A DNA stretch of 54,709 bases from Bacillus sp. FJAT-47783 (GCF_022808615.1 NZ_JAKZKS010000025.1:1-54709), one strand, 5' to 3'; shown: positions 26,884-35,845, numbered from the stretch's first letter. A program made the numbers and translations. The notes: generated from the letters alone by a model not told the origin.

Positions 26884-28098
26884 TTAAGTTAATGTTTCAA
26901 CTGAACTATTTTCAAAAGGCCACGATGGGAGCATTTTTCGAAGCTGCTTATCTTCGCGGTAACCTAGTGCATACTCTGCTTGCATAATCGTATGAATTTC
27001 GCGCGTACCCTCATAGATGACCGGTGCTTTTGCATTACGGAGGTAACGTTCCACTGGGAATTCATTTGAATATCCGTATGCCCCGTGGACTTGAACCGCA
27101 TCGTTTGCCGCTTCAAATGCCGCATCACAAGCAATCCACTTTGCTAATGACGTTTCACGCGTATTTCGTTTTCCTTCATTTTTCAGCCAACCTGCTTTAT
27201 AGACGAGTAAACGAGAGATTTCAAGATTTGCAGACATTTTCGCAATCATTTGCTGTACAAGCTGATGCTTACCAATTTCTTTTCCGAACGTTTTTCGTTC
27301 TTCACAATATTTTACACTTGCTTCTAGAGAGGCTTGAATGAGTCCGCATGCACCTGCCGCAACCGTGAATCGACCATTATCTAAAGCAGACATAGCGATT
27401 TTAAAGCCTTCTCCTTCTTCCCCAAGTAAGTTTTCTTTCGGTACCTTCACATCATCTAAAAATACTTCACCTGTATTGCCTGCACGGATACCGAGCTTTC
27501 CTTTTATCGCTTTTGTTTTCACACCTTCAAATGTTCGCTCTACAATAAAGCAGGAAATGCCGCGATGCTTAGCTTCATGGTTTGTTTTAGCAAAAATAAG
27601 GAAATGATCGGCTACATCACATAACGAGATCCAAGTTTTGGAGCCGTTTAAAACATAGTAGTCCCCCTCACGTACTGCCGTTGTTTCTAAAGCAGCCACG
27701 TCTGAACCAGCATTTGGTTCCGTCAAACCAAATGCGCCAATTTTATCTCCTTTCGCTTGTGGAACAAGATACTTTTGCTTCTGTTCTTCTGTCCCCCATT
27801 GCAATAGTGTTAAACTGTTTAATCCTGTATGAACAGACACGGCCGTGCGAAATGCGGTGTCCCCTCGTTCTAGCTCTTCACAAACAATGGCTAACGTATT
27901 GTAATCCATCCCTACCCCGCCGTATTGCTCAGGAACACAAACACCCATTAAATCGAGTTCTGCTAAACGTTTTAAAATGTTTGTTTCAAAATGACCCTTT
28001 TCATCCCATTCTTGAATGTACGGAATAATTTCTCGATCCACAAACGCTCTCACTACTTTTCTAACACTCTTTTGTTCTTCCGATAACGAAAAATTCAT
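26884..28098 (-). CDS. Acyl-CoA dehydrogenase, probably glutaryl-CoA dehydrogenase
   Basis: 404 residues. FAD-dependent ACAD motifs: FGLTEPNAGSDVA near 125, SLCDVADHFLIFAK, and catalytic Glu in VIYEGTREIHTIMQ near 360, followed by QAEYALG. The Arg in AFRTAVSVH near 84 corresponds to the Arg that binds the free carboxylate in known glutaryl-CoA dehydrogenases (RSAMSVQ in mammals). Together with the CoA-transferase upstream this supports oxidative decarboxylation of glutaryl-CoA to crotonyl-CoA. Other short-chain substrates cannot be excluded. It is 13 bp downstream of the CoA-transferase gene with GAGGAGG before its ATG. Confidence 0.82.
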   Translation of the reverse strand: MNFSLSEEQKSVRKVVRAFVDREIIPYIQEWDEKGHFETNILKRLAELDLMGVCVPEQYGGVGMDYNTLAIVCEELERGDTAFRTAVSVHTGLNSLTLLQWGTEEQKQKYLVPQAKGDKIGAFGLTEPNAGSDVAALETTAVREGDYYVLNGSKTWISLCDVADHFLIFAKTNHEAKHRGISCFIVERTFEGVKTKAIKGKLGIRAGNTGEVFLDDVKVPKENLLGEEGEGFKIAMSALDNGRFTVAAGACGLIQASLEASVKYCEERKTFGKEIGKHQLVQQMIAKMSANLEISRLLVYKAGWLKNEGKRNTRETSLAKWIACDAAFEAANDAVQVHGAYGYSNEFPVERYLRNAKAPVIYEGTREIHTIMQAEYALGYREDKQLRKMLPSWPFENSSVETLT

Positions 28099-28111
28099 AT
28101 TCTATTCCTCC

Positions 28112-29302
28112 TCATATCGTTTGGTTTTGCTTCATCTTCATTATTTCTTCTTCTAAATAGCCAAGACCTGCCAAAATTTCTTTCGTATGTTCACCGTGTA
28201 AAGGCGGGTGCTTTTTTATTTGAACAGGTGTTTTGGAAAGCTTTATCGGAGAACCGACAAGCTTCAGTTCGGAAATGGTCGGATGGTTAATCGAGACAAC
28301 CATATCTCGTGCTTTTGCTTGCTCTGTTTCGAGTGCCTCTTTCACATCGTTTATGGGACCATTCGGAATCCCTGCCTCATCTAAAAGGTGCTTCCATTCC
28401 TGTTTACTTTTTGTCTTCATGACTTCCTGAATAATCGGTATCAATTCATCTTTATTTTTTAGCCTTTGAGCATTTGTTTGAAACCGATCTGATGTTGAAA
28501 GCTCTTCTTTTCCAAGTAAATAAGCAAACTTTCGGAATTGATCATCGTTTCCGACTGCCACAACGAGTTCACCATCAATTGTCGAAAATACTTGATACGG
28601 AACGATATTAGGGTGCTGATTTCCGAGACGTTTCGGGATATTGCCTGAGCATAAATAATTGCTAGCTACGTTCACTAATGCTGCTAATTGGCTGTCAAAT
28701 AAAGAAATATCAATTTCTTGTCCTTCTCCTGTTCTATTTCTGTGCTGCAATGCGGCCAAAATGCCAATACAAGTAAAAAGACCTGTTAAGACATCACTGA
28801 TTGCGACACCTACTTTCGTAGGCTCACTCTCCTCTTTTCCAGTAATACTCATCAATCCGCTCATCGCTTGAATAATATAATCGTAGCCAGGAAGGTGAGC
28901 ATACGGGCCACTTTTTCCAAAGCCACTAATCGAGGCGACGATAATATCTTTTTTTACTTGTTTTAAATGTTCATAGCCTAACCCCATTCGATCCAATGTT
29001 CCCGGTTTGAAGTTCTCCACGACAACATCTGCTCTTGATACAAGCTTTTCAAGAATTTCTTTTCCCTTTTCACATTTCAAATTTAATGTCATCGCTTGTT
29101 TGTTTCGATTCGAACAAAGATAATAAGCACTCTCTCCTTCTACAAACGGAGGACCCCATCCTCTTGTATCATCGCCACTTGAAACGCTTTCAATTTTAAA
29201 GACCTCTGCACCTAAATCACCAAGGATCATCGTAGAAAATGGACCAGCAAGCACACGTGATAAATCGATAATCTTCACACCATGTAAGGCGCCTTCCAAC
29301 AA
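28112..29302 (-). CDS. Class III CoA-transferase, probable succinyl-CoA:glutarate CoA-transferase
   Basis: 396 residues, CaiB/BaiF family: IIDLSRVLAGPFSTMILGDL at the N-terminus, VVENFKPGTLDRMGLGYEHL near 95 and the catalytic Asp in HLPGYDYIIQAMSG near 139. These enzymes move CoA between carboxylic acids through an aspartyl-CoA intermediate. Next to a glutaryl-CoA dehydrogenase it most likely activates glutarate, as human SUGCT does. The start is one of two tandem TTG codons (29302 or 29299) after GGGAGG. It is the first gene of the operon under leader copy B. Confidence 0.85.
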   Translation of the reverse strand: MLEGALHGVKIIDLSRVLAGPFSTMILGDLGAEVFKIESVSSGDDTRGWGPPFVEGESAYYLCSNRNKQAMTLNLKCEKGKEILEKLVSRADVVVENFKPGTLDRMGLGYEHLKQVKKDIIVASISGFGKSGPYAHLPGYDYIIQAMSGLMSITGKEESEPTKVGVAISDVLTGLFTCIGILAALQHRNRTGEGQEIDISLFDSQLAALVNVASNYLCSGNIPKRLGNQHPNIVPYQVFSTIDGELVVAVGNDDQFRKFAYLLGKEELSTSDRFQTNAQRLKNKDELIPIIQEVMKTKSKQEWKHLLDEAGIPNGPINDVKEALETEQAKARDMVVSINHPTISELKLVGSPIKLSKTPVQIKKHPPLHGEHTKEILAGLGYLEEEIMKMKQNQTI

Positions 29303-29321
29303 AATACCTCCCTTTTACAAA

Positions 29322-29490
29322 CAAAAAGAGCCAGCTATACCGTAACGAACAGTACAACTGGCTCCGATCTACTTTGACGCTCCAATATGACTCGGAGTTT
29401 AATAGATTCCACAGTTTGATAAACATATTTTCATTTTCCGTAAAAGGTTACACTGATCCTGAAAGGGCTGCTTTCTGGGAGTGTATTTTA
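29322..29490 (-). ncRNA. Structured leader RNA, candidate new riboswitch, copy B (CoA-transferase operon)
   Basis: The same architecture as copy A. P1 TACACT/AGTGTA has its outer pair swapped relative to A; P2 is GAAAG/CTTTC with loop CAGCC; CAGGATCAGTGTA is conserved; the linker differs completely; ACTGTGGAATCTATTAAACT leads to P3 and to P4 CTCCGA/TTGGAG, where a G-U pair replaces A-U. The terminator GAGCCAG...CTGGCTC-TTTTT (29363-29323) follows. The joining sequences CAGGATCAGTGT and GGAATCTAT are identical in both copies, while stems vary with pairing kept, as expected for a conserved ligand pocket. It controls CoA-transferase, dehydrogenase, permease and semialdehyde dehydrogenase. Confidence 0.8.
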
Positions 29491-29501
29491 ACTATAATTA
29501 A

Positions 29502-29529
29502 ATTATACCAATTCCAATTATTATTTCAA
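29502..29529 (-). promoter_or_regulatory. Sigma-A promoter of the CoA-transferase leader
   Basis: On the minus strand TTGAAA (29529-29524), 16 bp, TATAAT (29507-29502); transcription would start about 10 nt before P1. Confidence 0.78.
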
Positions 29530-29617
29530 CACTTTTTAGAATTTTTCGATATTATTATACATTTTATTTCATAACTTGATGTTTATTTATATTTTTCAAA
29601 CCCCCTCCAATTAGATA

Positions 29618-29638
29618 TATTCTATATAGGATAGAATA
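29618..29638 (+). promoter_or_regulatory. Palindrome in the hssR promoter region
   Basis: TATTCTAT-ATAGG-ATAGAATA, perfect 8-bp arms, 25-45 bp before the hssR start. It could be an operator for hssRS; it does not match the HssR direct repeat. Confidence 0.4.
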
Positions 29639-29662
29639 CTACTAAAAAGGAGAAATCGACAC

Positions 29663-30337
29663 ATGCTACATATTTTAGTGGCCGATGATGATGCCCATAT
29701 TCGTGAATTATTAAAGCATTATCTTGAGGCGGAAGGATATGTCGTTTATGAAGCAGCTGATGGCATCGAGGCTTCAGCATTACTTTCAGAAAATCAAGTT
29801 CATTTAGCCATTGTTGATGTCATGATGCCCAATAAAGACGGGTTTCAATTGTGTGAGGAAATTAGAACGTATTATGATTTTCCGGTTATTTTATTAACAG
29901 CGAAAGACCAATTAGTCGATAAAGAAAAAGGGTTCTCTGTTGGAACAGATGATTATGTAACAAAACCATTTGAACCGAGAGAGCTATTATTCCGAATAAA
30001 AGCGTTACTTCGTCGTTACCAATTAGTGAATGAAGACATTATTAAGCTCAACCAAACCACTATTAACCGAAAAAGCTATGAAGTAGAATCTAACGGGAAA
30101 TTGTTTATGCTTCCAATGAAGGAGTTTGAATTATTATCACAGCTCGCCAGTTATCCAGGGCGCACGTTCAGTCGAGAAGAACTTATTCAGCTCATTTGGG
30201 GGTTAGATTTCCAAGGAGACGATCGAACCGTTGATGTGCATATTAAGCGATTACGTGAACGCTTTTCTCATACAGATGATTTCATCATTCAAACCGTTCG
30301 CGGTGTCGGTTATAAATTGGAGGTTAAAAAGAAGTGA
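29663..30337 (+). CDS. hssR: Heme-stress response regulator HssR
   Basis: 224 residues, OmpR-type. The receiver domain has the acidic pair DDD near 8-10, the phospho-Asp in LAIVDVMMPNKDGF near 53, Thr in LLTAKD and Lys in VTKPF. The C-terminal winged HTH ends TVDVHIKRLRERFSH...TVRGVGYKLE. It is assigned to HssR from its coupling with an HssS-like kinase and the hrtB-hrtA genes, and because the HssR direct repeat stands before hrtB. AAGGAG precedes the ATG; the stop overlaps the hssS start. Confidence 0.88.
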   Translation: MLHILVADDDAHIRELLKHYLEAEGYVVYEAADGIEASALLSENQVHLAIVDVMMPNKDGFQLCEEIRTYYDFPVILLTAKDQLVDKEKGFSVGTDDYVTKPFEPRELLFRIKALLRRYQLVNEDIIKLNQTTINRKSYEVESNGKLFMLPMKEFELLSQLASYPGRTFSREELIQLIWGLDFQGDDRTVDVHIKRLRERFSHTDDFIIQTVRGVGYKLEVKKK

Positions 30338-31713
30338 GAACCCTTTATGTTCGCATCGTTGTCACAACCCTCTTTGTTATGGCGTTAAGCAGTATTTTAG
30401 CCTTTGTCATTTCAAATGTTTATTATCATTTACACTTAAAACCAGCCAATGATAAAAAAATAACGAATGTGGCTAATGATATTGTATCCTTTTATGAAAA
30501 TAATCCGGAAGCGCAGATGGAAGAGTATTTCCATCATATCGGAGACTTAGGCTATCAAATTTATGTTGTAAACAAAGATGGACATTACGCTTTTTATGGA
30601 GGAGAGTTTCGAAACAAAAAGATTGATGAAACTATTGTTCAAAATGTTTTAAATGGACAAGTGTATCACGGAATTGCGCAATTCACTTCCACACTCTTTA
30701 TTACAGGATTTTTTGATAACGAGATTTCGAACACTATCGGTATGCCAATCACTATTAATGAAGAGCGTTATGCTCTATTCATTCGCCCTAATATCGAAAT
30801 GCAATTTTGGGAAATGAGAATATTTTTTGCCGTTCTTCTAGTATTGATCATCTTATTAAGCATCCTTTTTGTTACAGTTAGCACTCGTTATGTTGTAAAG
30901 CCGATTACAAAATTAACTGAAGCAACGAAAACCATCGCAAAAGGATACTATAACATTGAATTAAATGTAAAACGAAAAGATGAAATTGGGCAGCTTTCCA
31001 GCCATTTTTCGCAAATGGCCAAAAATTTAAAGCAACTTGAAGAAATGCGCCAAGAATTTGTCTCAAATGTATCACATGAAATCCAATCGCCCCTTGCATC
31101 GATCCAAGGTTTTTCACAAACATTGCAAACCGAAAAGATCACAGAAGAACAGCGAAAGCATTACTTATCGATTATTGAATCAGAAAGCAGGCGCATGTCG
31201 TTATTAAGTAAACAATTATTAACCCTTGCTTCTTTAGATAAAGAAGAACACTTATTAGAGAAAAAGACCTTTGATATCGCAGCACAAATAAAACAAGTTG
31301 TCATGATGACCGAGTGGCAATGGCGAAAAAAAGAAATTGCGATTGATTTAGAATTGCCTAAAATCCTTATTCGAGCTGATGAAAACTTACTTCATCAAGT
31401 TTGGATGAATTTAATCACAAATAGCATTAAGTTTACGAATCAAGGCGGGACGATTTCAATACGTGTAGCTCAAGAAGATGAGCAATGTATCGTTGAAATA
31501 AAAGATACCGGTATCGGAATATCAAAAGAAGACCTCCCAAATATATTCAACCGATTTTATAAAGTCGATAAAGCAAGAACACGAAAAGAAGGTGGCAGCG
31601 GTCTAGGACTTGCCATTTCGAAAAAAATAATCGATTTACATGGTGGAAGCATACGTGCTGAAAGTGAATTAGGTAAAGGGACTATATTTCACGTCCATCT
31701 TCCGAGAATGTAA
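30334..31713 (+). CDS. hssS: Heme-stress sensor histidine kinase HssS
   Basis: 459 residues. It has two membrane helices (about 5-30 and 155-180) enclosing an extracellular sensor, a HAMP domain, the H-box FVSNVSHEIQSPLASIQGF near 245, the N-box WMNLITNSIKF, and G-boxes DTGIGIS and GGSGLGLAI. It senses heme accumulation at the membrane and phosphorylates HssR. The start is GTG 30334, overlapping the hssR stop (GTGA), with GGAGG 10 nt upstream. Confidence 0.88.
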   Translation: MRTLYVRIVVTTLFVMALSSILAFVISNVYYHLHLKPANDKKITNVANDIVSFYENNPEAQMEEYFHHIGDLGYQIYVVNKDGHYAFYGGEFRNKKIDETIVQNVLNGQVYHGIAQFTSTLFITGFFDNEISNTIGMPITINEERYALFIRPNIEMQFWEMRIFFAVLLVLIILLSILFVTVSTRYVVKPITKLTEATKTIAKGYYNIELNVKRKDEIGQLSSHFSQMAKNLKQLEEMRQEFVSNVSHEIQSPLASIQGFSQTLQTEKITEEQRKHYLSIIESESRRMSLLSKQLLTLASLDKEEHLLEKKTFDIAAQIKQVVMMTEWQWRKKEIAIDLELPKILIRADENLLHQVWMNLITNSIKFTNQGGTISIRVAQEDEQCIVEIKDTGIGISKEDLPNIFNRFYKVDKARTRKEGGSGLGLAISKKIIDLHGGSIRAESELGKGTIFHVHLPRM

Positions 31714-31719
31714 ACGTCT

Positions 31720-31739
31720 GTTCATATTCCGTTCATATT
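31720..31739 (+). promoter_or_regulatory. HssR-binding direct repeat before hrtB
   Basis: GTTCATATT-CC-GTTCATATT, two perfect 9-bp repeats with a 2-bp gap, matches the HssR box known from the S. aureus hrtAB promoter. A -10-like TATACT (31747-31752) follows, so the box overlaps the -35 position, as expected for direct activation. Confidence 0.88.
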
Positions 31740-31812
31740 CCATTCTTATACTGAAACCGTAAGTTGTTCATAAACGACAAATGATTTCTTAAAGAATGGA
31801 GTTGATGGATAT

Positions 31813-32913
31813 ATGTTTCTTGCTTTACGTGAAATGAAGCATGCAAAATTTCGTTACTTATTAATAGGGCTCATTATGGTGTTAATTGCTTGGCTTGTCC
31901 TATTTGTATCAGGCTTGGCGAAAGGATTATCTTCTGATAATGCATCTTCCATCCAAACATTAAACGCGAACTATTTAATCGTAGAAAAAGAAGCGAATCA
32001 TCGATTGAACCGTTCCGTTTTATTTGAAGATACATTAAATAATGTTCATGAATACGCAAATGAAAATGAAGCAACACCTCTAGGAATTCGCATGGCAACT
32101 TTAACAAAAGAAGGTTCGTCCAAAAAAATCGATGCAACTTTTTTTGCTATTGATACAGATAGCATCGTTGCTCCGGAAGTTATAGAAGGAAAGATGATTA
32201 ATAACGAAACAACAAATGAAATCATCGTCGATCGTTCTTTAAAGGATGAAGACTTTCAGCTAGGCGATCGTATCAAGGATGAAGCATCCGGAAAAGAATT
32301 TGAAATTGTTGGTTTCACAAAAGAACAATCGTTTAGTCATGCCCCTGTTATTCATATGAACTTTAAAGAATGGGATATGATTCATGAAACGAATACGAAC
32401 AAAGCATCTTTTTTCAATACGATTGCCTTAAATGTAACTGATAAGAAGGCTGAAAAAATAAGTGACAATGTGTCAAATATTGAAGTGATTACGAAAGATG
32501 AAGCATTAAAAGGAATTCCTGGTTACCAAGAAGAACAAGGATCGTTATTAATGATGATTGCGTTTCTCTTTGTCATCGCAGCTTTCGTATTAGCCGTATT
32601 CTTTTATGTCATCACCATTCAGAAATTAAATCAGTTCGGCGTATTAAAAGCAATCGGGGCTAAGTCAAGTTATTTAGCACGTAACATTATTTCTCAAGTA
32701 TTACTGCTTACAGTAGTGAGTCTAATAATTAGCATTGCACTCACATACGGAATGGCCTTTCTATTACCGAGCAGTATGCCATTTAACCTTAATCCTTCAT
32801 TAGTTTTAGGGTGTTCAGTCTTATTTATCTTTGTCTCTGTGATTGGATCCTTAATCTCGCTATATCGCGTAGCAAAAATTGATGCGATTGAAGCAATTGG
32901 GAGGGCTGCATAA
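31813..32913 (+). CDS. hrtB: Heme exporter permease HrtB
   Basis: 366 residues, MacB/FtsX-type permease: one N-terminal helix (LLIGLIMVLIAWLVLFVSGL), a large extracytoplasmic domain (about 40-240) and three C-terminal helices (from LMMIAFLFVIAAFVLAVFFY). It protects the membrane from toxic heme together with HrtA. It is preceded by the HssR box and overlaps hrtA (TAATG). Confidence 0.88.
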   Translation: MFLALREMKHAKFRYLLIGLIMVLIAWLVLFVSGLAKGLSSDNASSIQTLNANYLIVEKEANHRLNRSVLFEDTLNNVHEYANENEATPLGIRMATLTKEGSSKKIDATFFAIDTDSIVAPEVIEGKMINNETTNEIIVDRSLKDEDFQLGDRIKDEASGKEFEIVGFTKEQSFSHAPVIHMNFKEWDMIHETNTNKASFFNTIALNVTDKKAEKISDNVSNIEVITKDEALKGIPGYQEEQGSLLMMIAFLFVIAAFVLAVFFYVITIQKLNQFGVLKAIGAKSSYLARNIISQVLLLTVVSLIISIALTYGMAFLLPSSMPFNLNPSLVLGCSVLFIFVSVIGSLISLYRVAKIDAIEAIGRAA

Positions 32914-33602
32914 TGAAGCAAAAACTACTTCTTGAAAATATTAGCAAAGTTTATCAAGATGGAGATAAAACAGTAAAAGTGTTGGATCAAGTGTCGTTAC
33001 GCGTGAATGCAGGTGAATTAATTGCTGTCGTTGGTCCTTCTGGTTCTGGTAAAAGTACGTTTTTATCCATTACCGGCGCCCTACTTTCTCCAACGAGTGG
33101 CCGAATCGTCATTGATGATGTGGAAATTAATAAACTTCCAGAAAAAGAGATGAACCAAATTCGTTTAGAAAAAATCGGTTTTGTGTTTCAATCATCTAAT
33201 TTAATTCCGTATTTAACAGTAAAAGATCAATTACTATTGATTTCGAAATTAGCAGGAAACGACACGAAAAAAGCGAAACAACGAGCAGATGAACTTCTCG
33301 ATCAACTCGGATTAAGTCATCGCGAAAATCATTATCCTGATCGATTATCAGGCGGTGAACGTCAACGTGTTGCCATCGCCCGTGCTTTTATGAACGATCC
33401 TGAGATTATTTTAGCGGATGAACCGACAGCAAGCCTAGACTCTGAACGCGGTCGAAATGTTGTCAAAATGTTAGCAGAAGAAGTGAAGCTAAGAAATAAA
33501 GCGGCGATAATGGTTACTCATGATACAAGAATGTTAGACTTATGTGACCGAGTTGTCCATATCAATGATGGGAAGCTTGCTGAACAACTCGTAGCTATTT
33601 AA
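32913..33602 (+). CDS. hrtA: Heme exporter ATPase HrtA
   Basis: 229 residues, ABC ATPase of the LolD/MacB type: Walker A GPSGSGKST near 42, Q-loop VFQSSNLIPY, signature LSGGERQRVAIARA, Walker B IILADEPTASLD, switch His in VTHDTR. It drives HrtB. Translation is coupled to hrtB. Confidence 0.9.
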   Translation: MKQKLLLENISKVYQDGDKTVKVLDQVSLRVNAGELIAVVGPSGSGKSTFLSITGALLSPTSGRIVIDDVEINKLPEKEMNQIRLEKIGFVFQSSNLIPYLTVKDQLLLISKLAGNDTKKAKQRADELLDQLGLSHRENHYPDRLSGGERQRVAIARAFMNDPEIILADEPTASLDSERGRNVVKMLAEEVKLRNKAAIMVTHDTRMLDLCDRVVHINDGKLAEQLVAI

Positions 33603-33611
33603 CAATGGTTT

Positions 33612-33649
33612 AAAATCCGAACGTCTTTTAAAGGATGTTCGGATTTTTC
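33612..33649 (+). terminator. Terminator of hrtBA
   Basis: AAAATCCGAAC - 14 nt - GTTCGGATTTTTC. Confidence 0.85.
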
Positions 33650-33711
33650 TTTGAACAATTAAAAGCATCTTCTCATGAATGTGACATTTTTCTTACAGTA
33701 AAAGAAATAGT

Positions 33712-33727
33712 AATGACAAGTGTCATT
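33712..33727 (+). promoter_or_regulatory. Palindrome before the hydrolase gene
   Basis: AATGACA-AG-TGTCATT: perfect 7-bp arms, of the kind bound by TetR-family regulators. It is about 115 bp before the hydrolase start; the promoter is not clear. Confidence 0.4.
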
Positions 33728-33842
33728 TTCACCTGTACGATAATAACAAGAAACGTCGAAAAATTAAAGAAAATGTCGAATTTTCATAGTATAATAGAGA
33801 AGACTTACCTTTATGACAAAATGACTTTTTTAGGAGATTTTC

Positions 33843-34634
33843 ATGTTAGAACATAAAATTTACAAAAGTGATTCGTCCGACTACCTCGTTCTCATCCACG
33901 GCTTCGGAGGAACTTGCAGCATTTTTTATAAACAAATTCGTTTTTTTCAGAAATATTTTAAAATCGTTACAATTCATCTGCCTGGTCATGGCCGATCCCC
34001 AAGCACCTTAGCTTATGACGAGCCATTAACATTTGATTTAGCAACGAAAGAAGTTGTGAAAGTGCTAGATCATTTACAAATTGACAAGGCCCACTTTATG
34101 AGTATTTCATTAGGCTCAGTCCTCGTTCACTGCTTAATGAAACAATTTCCAGAGAGAATAAAATCCGCTGTATTAGGTGGAACGATTACCCGCTTTAACA
34201 AAATGTCGCATTTCTTGATTGGATGTGGCGAAGTCATGAAGAACATTACACCACATATTTGGCTGTATCGTTTATTTGCTCACATTATTATGCCAAAAAG
34301 AAATCATAAGCGGTCACGAGATATGTTTGTAAAAGAAGCACAAAATATGAAGCGCTCTGATTTTTTAAGCTGGTTTTCTATTGTGCCTACAGTGGAAACA
34401 GTGTATCAAATAAACGCAAAAACGATGACGATTCCAAAGCTTTATCTTTCAGGAAGTGAAGATCATCTTTTCATTCATTCACTAAAGCAGGACATAAAGG
34501 ATGATCCAAATGCAACGTACCAAGTACTTGATAATTGCGGTCATGTTTGCAATGTAGATAAAGCAGACGAATTTAATAAACTCGCCAATTCATTTTTGCA
34601 GCCTCTCATGGATAAGAAACGCATCGTTTCCTAA
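33843..34634 (+). CDS. Alpha/beta-hydrolase
   Basis: 263 residues, alpha/beta-hydrolase fold. Oxyanion HGFGGT near 20, nucleophile elbow SISLGS near 96 (first Gly of the usual GxSxG replaced by Ser), acidic residue in SGSEDHLF near 215 and His in NCGHVCNVDKADEF near 236. It may be an esterase, thioesterase or lactonase. The NAD-dependent reductase follows after 25 bp, so the two probably act in one pathway, perhaps on fatty acyl or polyketide-type thioesters. The ribosome binding site AGGAG precedes the ATG. Confidence 0.8.
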   Translation: MLEHKIYKSDSSDYLVLIHGFGGTCSIFYKQIRFFQKYFKIVTIHLPGHGRSPSTLAYDEPLTFDLATKEVVKVLDHLQIDKAHFMSISLGSVLVHCLMKQFPERIKSAVLGGTITRFNKMSHFLIGCGEVMKNITPHIWLYRLFAHIIMPKRNHKRSRDMFVKEAQNMKRSDFLSWFSIVPTVETVYQINAKTMTIPKLYLSGSEDHLFIHSLKQDIKDDPNATYQVLDNCGHVCNVDKADEFNKLANSFLQPLMDKKRIVS

Positions 34635-34659
34635 TACATTTAAAACAGGAGTGAAATTT

Positions 34660-35736
34660 TTGAATATTTTTTTAACGGGTTCAACAGGCTTCCTTGGAGG
34701 AAAACTCATTCGAAATCTTTTATTAAATCATGAACATGAAGTGTATTTATTAGTCCGTAACGTTGAGAAAGCAGAAAAATTACGTGATACATTCCCAATA
34801 GCTGATCAAAATAGAATCCACATTTTTAAAGGGGATATTACGTTTTTGAACGGTGGTTTACAAGACGATGAGATTCATCGGCTAAAAGGAAAGATTGACA
34901 CCATCTACCATTTAGCTGCATTAGTCAAGTTCGACCTTCATTTACGTGATGAGATTTTCGCAGCTAATTATGATGGGACGAAAAACATTCTTGACCTCGC
35001 CTTAGCGTTAAATGTGAAAAAGTTTTTTTACGTAAGTACCGCTTATACAGTGGGGAAGGAACATATCGGTATCGAAGAACTGTATCCAATCGACAACCGT
35101 GTCCATAATCCTTACGAGGAAAGTAAAGTAAAATCAGAACATCTCGTTTATTCGTATCAGAAACACTTTGATGTTTCAATCTTTCGACCAGCGATTATCG
35201 TTGGAGATTCCAAAACAGGAGAAGCAGACTCGAGCTTTACGTTATATGGCTTTATGCGGGCATTAGACTTATTCAAAAGAAAATTAGCCAGAGGAAAAGA
35301 GCTAAAAAAAGCATACCGTTTAGTAGCAGCAAAAGACGGTACGTCAAACATTGTCCCGGTAGACTATGTAGCAAATATATTAAGCCTAGCTCCAGAAAAA
35401 GCAAAACGGAACACAATCTACCATATTACGAATCCAAATCCACCGACGAATTTTCAGCTTCTCCAATTGTTAAAAGACGCACTACAATTTCACCAACTAT
35501 CCGTCGTTGAAGATATTGGTTATTACAAGCTCGATAAAATGGAAGAACGTTTAAATTCCATGGTTGAAGTTTTCAATGTTTACTTAACACGGAACCTTAC
35601 ATTTAACGACGATAATACAAAACAACTCATTCAGGGGACGAATATTCCCCATTTATTTATGACAGACGAAATGATTAAAAGGATTATTTTTGCAGGTGTA
35701 CCGAACCGACGCGAATTAATCGCTTTTTCTGGCTAA
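34660..35736 (+). CDS. NAD(P)-binding extended SDR, acyl-thioester reductase-like
   Basis: 358 residues. It has GSTGFLGGKLIRNLL (cofactor-binding Gly motif) at the N-terminus, YHLAALVKF, STAYTVG, and the catalytic pair in YEESKVKSE. The R(P)A(I)IVGDSKTGE region is of the Male-sterility/NAD_binding_4 type found in fatty acyl-CoA reductases and thioester reductases. It would reduce a thioester to aldehyde or alcohol; the substrate is unknown. I prefer TTG 34660, 8 nt after CAGGAG, over the GTG at 34651 that overlaps it. Confidence 0.78.
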   Translation: MNIFLTGSTGFLGGKLIRNLLLNHEHEVYLLVRNVEKAEKLRDTFPIADQNRIHIFKGDITFLNGGLQDDEIHRLKGKIDTIYHLAALVKFDLHLRDEIFAANYDGTKNILDLALALNVKKFFYVSTAYTVGKEHIGIEELYPIDNRVHNPYEESKVKSEHLVYSYQKHFDVSIFRPAIIVGDSKTGEADSSFTLYGFMRALDLFKRKLARGKELKKAYRLVAAKDGTSNIVPVDYVANILSLAPEKAKRNTIYHITNPNPPTNFQLLQLLKDALQFHQLSVVEDIGYYKLDKMEERLNSMVEVFNVYLTRNLTFNDDNTKQLIQGTNIPHLFMTDEMIKRIIFAGVPNRRELIAFSG

Positions 35737-35787
35737 TCTTTTGACAAACCTCATGAGGTTCTATTTCTTTTCTGCTTTGAAGAACAA

Positions 35788-35826
35788 AAAAACCGGACAT
35801 CCTCTATGCTTGGATATCCGGTTTTT
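35788..35826. terminator. Bidirectional terminator
   Basis: AAAAACCGGACATCC / GGATATCCGGTTTTT with one G-T/A-C mismatch, between converging genes. Confidence 0.88.
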
Positions 35827-35845
35827 CATCGATAAAACGATTCAT

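Noticed and set aside
23461-29490. Lysine riboswitch or T-box explanation for the two leaders
   Set aside because: No lysine-riboswitch AGAGGTGCG core and no T-box AGGGTGGAACCGCG sequence in either copy.
33635-33856. 73-residue plus-strand frame after hrtA
   Set aside because: It starts within the hrtA terminator and covers the promoter region of the next gene; no ribosome binding site.
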